9,401 bases of DNA from Sphingobacteriales bacterium (GTDB taxonomy: Bacteria > Bacteroidota > Bacteroidia > Chitinophagales > Chitinophagaceae). The position numbers and the translations under genes were made by a program. Below, piece after piece: positions 7,752 through 9,401 of this stretch. The DNA is taken from assembly GCA_023251215.1 (NCBI GenBank), contig JAHEZF010000049.1, positions 1 through 9,401 of the forward strand, read 5' to 3'. Positions within the stretch are counted from its first letter, which is position 1. Every line of letters begins with the position of its first letter. The notes below the pieces were generated by a model. That model ran no database searches. It was not told the origin of the DNA and was given only the letters and a program-made list of their open reading frames with translations.

Positions 7752-9308
7752 ATGGCTGTAGCAAAAATTCTTTGGGTAGATGATGAAATAGAAAGCCTTC
7801 AATCGCAGAAACTATTTTTAGAACATAAAGGATACGAAGTACAAACCTTTACCAATGGTTTTGATGCCATTGATTATGTAAAGGAAAACCCCGTAGATGT
7901 AGTGTTGATTGATGAAACCATGCCCGGCATTACCGGGTTGGAAACACTGGCCAAGATCAAAGAAGTGAATCAATCGTTGCCGGTTGTTTTAATAACAAAA
8001 AATGAAACAGAAAACCTGATGGATGATGCCATCGGTTCACAGATCAGCGATTATCTTATCAAGCCGGTAAATCCCAACCAGGTTTGGCTGAGCCTGAAAA
8101 AGATCATTGATAATAAAAGACTGGTGGCTGAGAAAACGACTACTGCTTACCAGCAACAGTTCCGTAATTTATTTATGGCGCTGAACAGTAATCCTGATTA
8201 CAATGAGTGGATGGATATCTACAAAAAGCTGGTGTATTGGGAACTGGAAATGCAAAAGAGTGACAGCCCCGAGATGCAGGAGGTATTGCAAAGCCAGAAA
8301 GGTGAGGCTAATACGGAGTTCTTCAAATTTGTGAGCCGTAACTACGCTTCATGGGTTAATCCTAAAAGCAACGACGGACCTGTGATGAGCCATACTTTAT
8401 TAAAGTTTAAAGTGCTGCCGCACCTGGAAAAAGGAATACCGTTGTTCTTTGTGCTGATTGACAATCTCCGGTTCGATCAGTGGAAAGCCATTCAACCAAT
8501 TTTTTCGGAGAGTTTCCGGATATTGGAAGAGGACAGTTTTTACAGCATACTTCCAACCGCCACACAATATTGCCGGAACGCTATTTTTTCCGGCCTGCTG
8601 CCGGTGGATATTGAAAAACAATTTCCCGTGCAATGGAAAAATGATGATGAAGAAGGAGGAAAAAACCTGCATGAAGAGGAGTTTTTCAGGGCGCAACTGA
8701 AACGGCTGGGAAAAACAGATCTGAGAGTTTCTTATACCAAAGTAGTAAATAACCAGGCCGGCCTGGACCTTGTCAATAACATTCATAATCTTTTAAATAA
8801 TGATCTGAATGTGATCGTTTACAATTTTGTGGATATGCTGAGTCATGCCCGTACAGAAATGGAAGTGCTGAAAGAACTGGCTGGCGATGAAATGAGTTAC
8901 CGGAGCATAACAGCAAGTTGGTTTGAACATTCCCCATTGCACCAGGCATTAAAAAAGATTGCCGATAAAAATATCAAGATCGTATTAGGTACAGATCATG
9001 GCAGCATCAGGGTAAAAACGCCTTGCAAAGTAGTGGGGGATAAACAGACCACCACCAATCTCCGGTACAAACATGGACGCAATTTGAATTATGAACCCAA
9101 GGAAGTATTGGCTTTTCGTGATCCGAGGGAAGCAGGCTTGCCGGTACCCACTGTAAATTCATCATTCATATTTGCCAAAGAAGATGGATTTCTCTGTTAT
9201 CCCAACAACTATAATTATTATGTAAACTACTACCGCAATACCTTCCAGCATGGAGGTGTGAGTTTGGAAGAAATGATAGTGCCGGTGATAAAGATGCAGA
9301 GTAAGTAA
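7752..9308 (+). CDS. porX: PorX-type response regulator (receiver + PglZ domain)
   Basis: Cytosolic two-component regulator of the type IX secretion system; in Porphyromonas gingivalis PorX acts with the PorY kinase and sigma factor SigP. Residues 1-~122 are a complete CheY receiver: D10-D11 acidic pocket, phospho-acceptor D54 in VLIDETMPG, T82 and K104 (YLIKP). A helical linker (~125-205) follows. Residues ~210-518 are a PglZ domain of the alkaline phosphatase superfamily: D237 in VLIDNLRFDQW, the Thr of PTATQYCRNAIFSG (T271 likely catalytic), D361 and H365 in FVDMLSHART, D415-H416 in GTDHGS, and H500 in FQHGGVSLEEM. These are the expected metal ligands, and this domain in PorX is reported to be a phosphodiesterase on oligonucleotides. 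Length 518 is normal. ATG at 7752 starts MAVAKILWVDDE directly before the receiver; no Shine-Dalgarno, heptamer repeats instead. It is divergent from the HD-lpxD unit. Confidence 0.96.
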   Translation: MAVAKILWVDDEIESLQSQKLFLEHKGYEVQTFTNGFDAIDYVKENPVDVVLIDETMPGITGLETLAKIKEVNQSLPVVLITKNETENLMDDAIGSQISDYLIKPVNPNQVWLSLKKIIDNKRLVAEKTTTAYQQQFRNLFMALNSNPDYNEWMDIYKKLVYWELEMQKSDSPEMQEVLQSQKGEANTEFFKFVSRNYASWVNPKSNDGPVMSHTLLKFKVLPHLEKGIPLFFVLIDNLRFDQWKAIQPIFSESFRILEEDSFYSILPTATQYCRNAIFSGLLPVDIEKQFPVQWKNDDEEGGKNLHEEEFFRAQLKRLGKTDLRVSYTKVVNNQAGLDLVNNIHNLLNNDLNVIVYNFVDMLSHARTEMEVLKELAGDEMSYRSITASWFEHSPLHQALKKIADKNIKIVLGTDHGSIRVKTPCKVVGDKQTTTNLRYKHGRNLNYEPKEVLAFRDPREAGLPVPTVNSSFIFAKEDGFLCYPNNYNYYVNYYRNTFQHGGVSLEEMIVPVIKMQSK

Positions 9309-9401
9309 AGCCCCCTGTCCCCCTAAAGGGGAAACTTAGATTGTAATTTTTCTCACGGATGTGGAAAATAATTAAAGAAGAAAGAGTATGATGATGTAGT
9401 T
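9309..9401. other. Region after porX, no supportable gene
   Basis: Apart from the C-rich hairpin, this stretch holds an AT-rich sequence with only a 10-codon ORF (MWKIIKEERV, 9359-9391, +). On the minus strand a frame is open from the window edge to a TGA near 9351, which could be the last codons of a converging gene beyond the window, but it is too short to judge. Confidence 0.4.
9311..9332. repeat. C-rich/G-rich hairpin after porX
   Basis: CCCCCT occurs twice eight bases apart (9311 and 9319), and the second copy folds with GGGGA (9328-9332) into a 4-5 bp stem. It begins two bases after the porX stop. A T-run (9347-9351) comes only ~15 bases later, so this is a poor terminator. The form resembles C-rich extragenic repeats I associate with Bacteroidota genomes, which I could not verify here. 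Confidence 0.5.

Noticed and set aside
9359..9391. Small ORF MWKIIKEERV
   Set aside because: Ten codons with no leader signal and near the window edge; cannot be distinguished from chance.

Overview
The window looks like chromosomal DNA from a member of the Bacteroidota, probably of the Chitinophagia/Chitinophagaceae type. The reasons are a C-terminal type IX secretion sorting domain, a PorX-type response regulator (CheY receiver plus PglZ domain), an LpxC-FabZ fusion, a short GyrB without the proteobacterial insertion, moderate-to-low GC, A-rich leaders without clear Shine-Dalgarno sites, and TAnnTTTG promoter boxes. The family-level placement is inference; the phylum is well supported.

Layout. 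Positions 1-1172 (+) hold the 3' part of a secreted, surface-targeted T9SS cargo gene, ended by a strong hairpin. Converging on it is a 67-codon gene of unknown function (1249-1452, -), which sits between two terminators and so appears to be its own transcription unit. Next, all on the minus strand, come gyrB (1586-3565), lpxC-fabZ (3746-5182), lpxD (5277-6323) and an HD-domain phosphohydrolase (6392-7609). Transcription therefore runs HD -> lpxD -> lpxC-fabZ -> gyrB, with gyrB and lpxC-fabZ probably having promoters of their own. A divergent promoter region (7610-7751) separates this block from porX (7752-9308, +). The last ~90 bases hold a C-rich/G-rich hairpin repeat and no gene I can support.

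How the genes fit together. LpxC and LpxD carry out the second and third steps of lipid A synthesis, and the fused FabZ makes fatty-acid precursors that compete for the same hydroxyacyl-ACP. PorX controls type IX secretion, whose cargo proteins carry sorting domains like that at the left edge and, in some species, are anchored to lipopolysaccharide. The PorX/lipid A neighbourhood is thus an envelope-biogenesis locus. The usual lipid A partner lpxA is not in the window; gyrB occupies the place after fabZ.

The least explained structure is a 7-base-period repeat, consensus AACCAGN. One 31-base block of it ends directly before the lpxD start codon. A 27/31-identical block ends three bases before the porX start codon. 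A third, shorter and inverted copy lies at the end of the HD gene, so the whole 68-base HD-lpxD gap is an inverted repeat and the HD stop codon lies inside the repeat. I saw no CRISPR, tRNA, rRNA, insertion sequence or phage gene. I found no convincing new multi-gene system; the repeat family is the best candidate for something undescribed.
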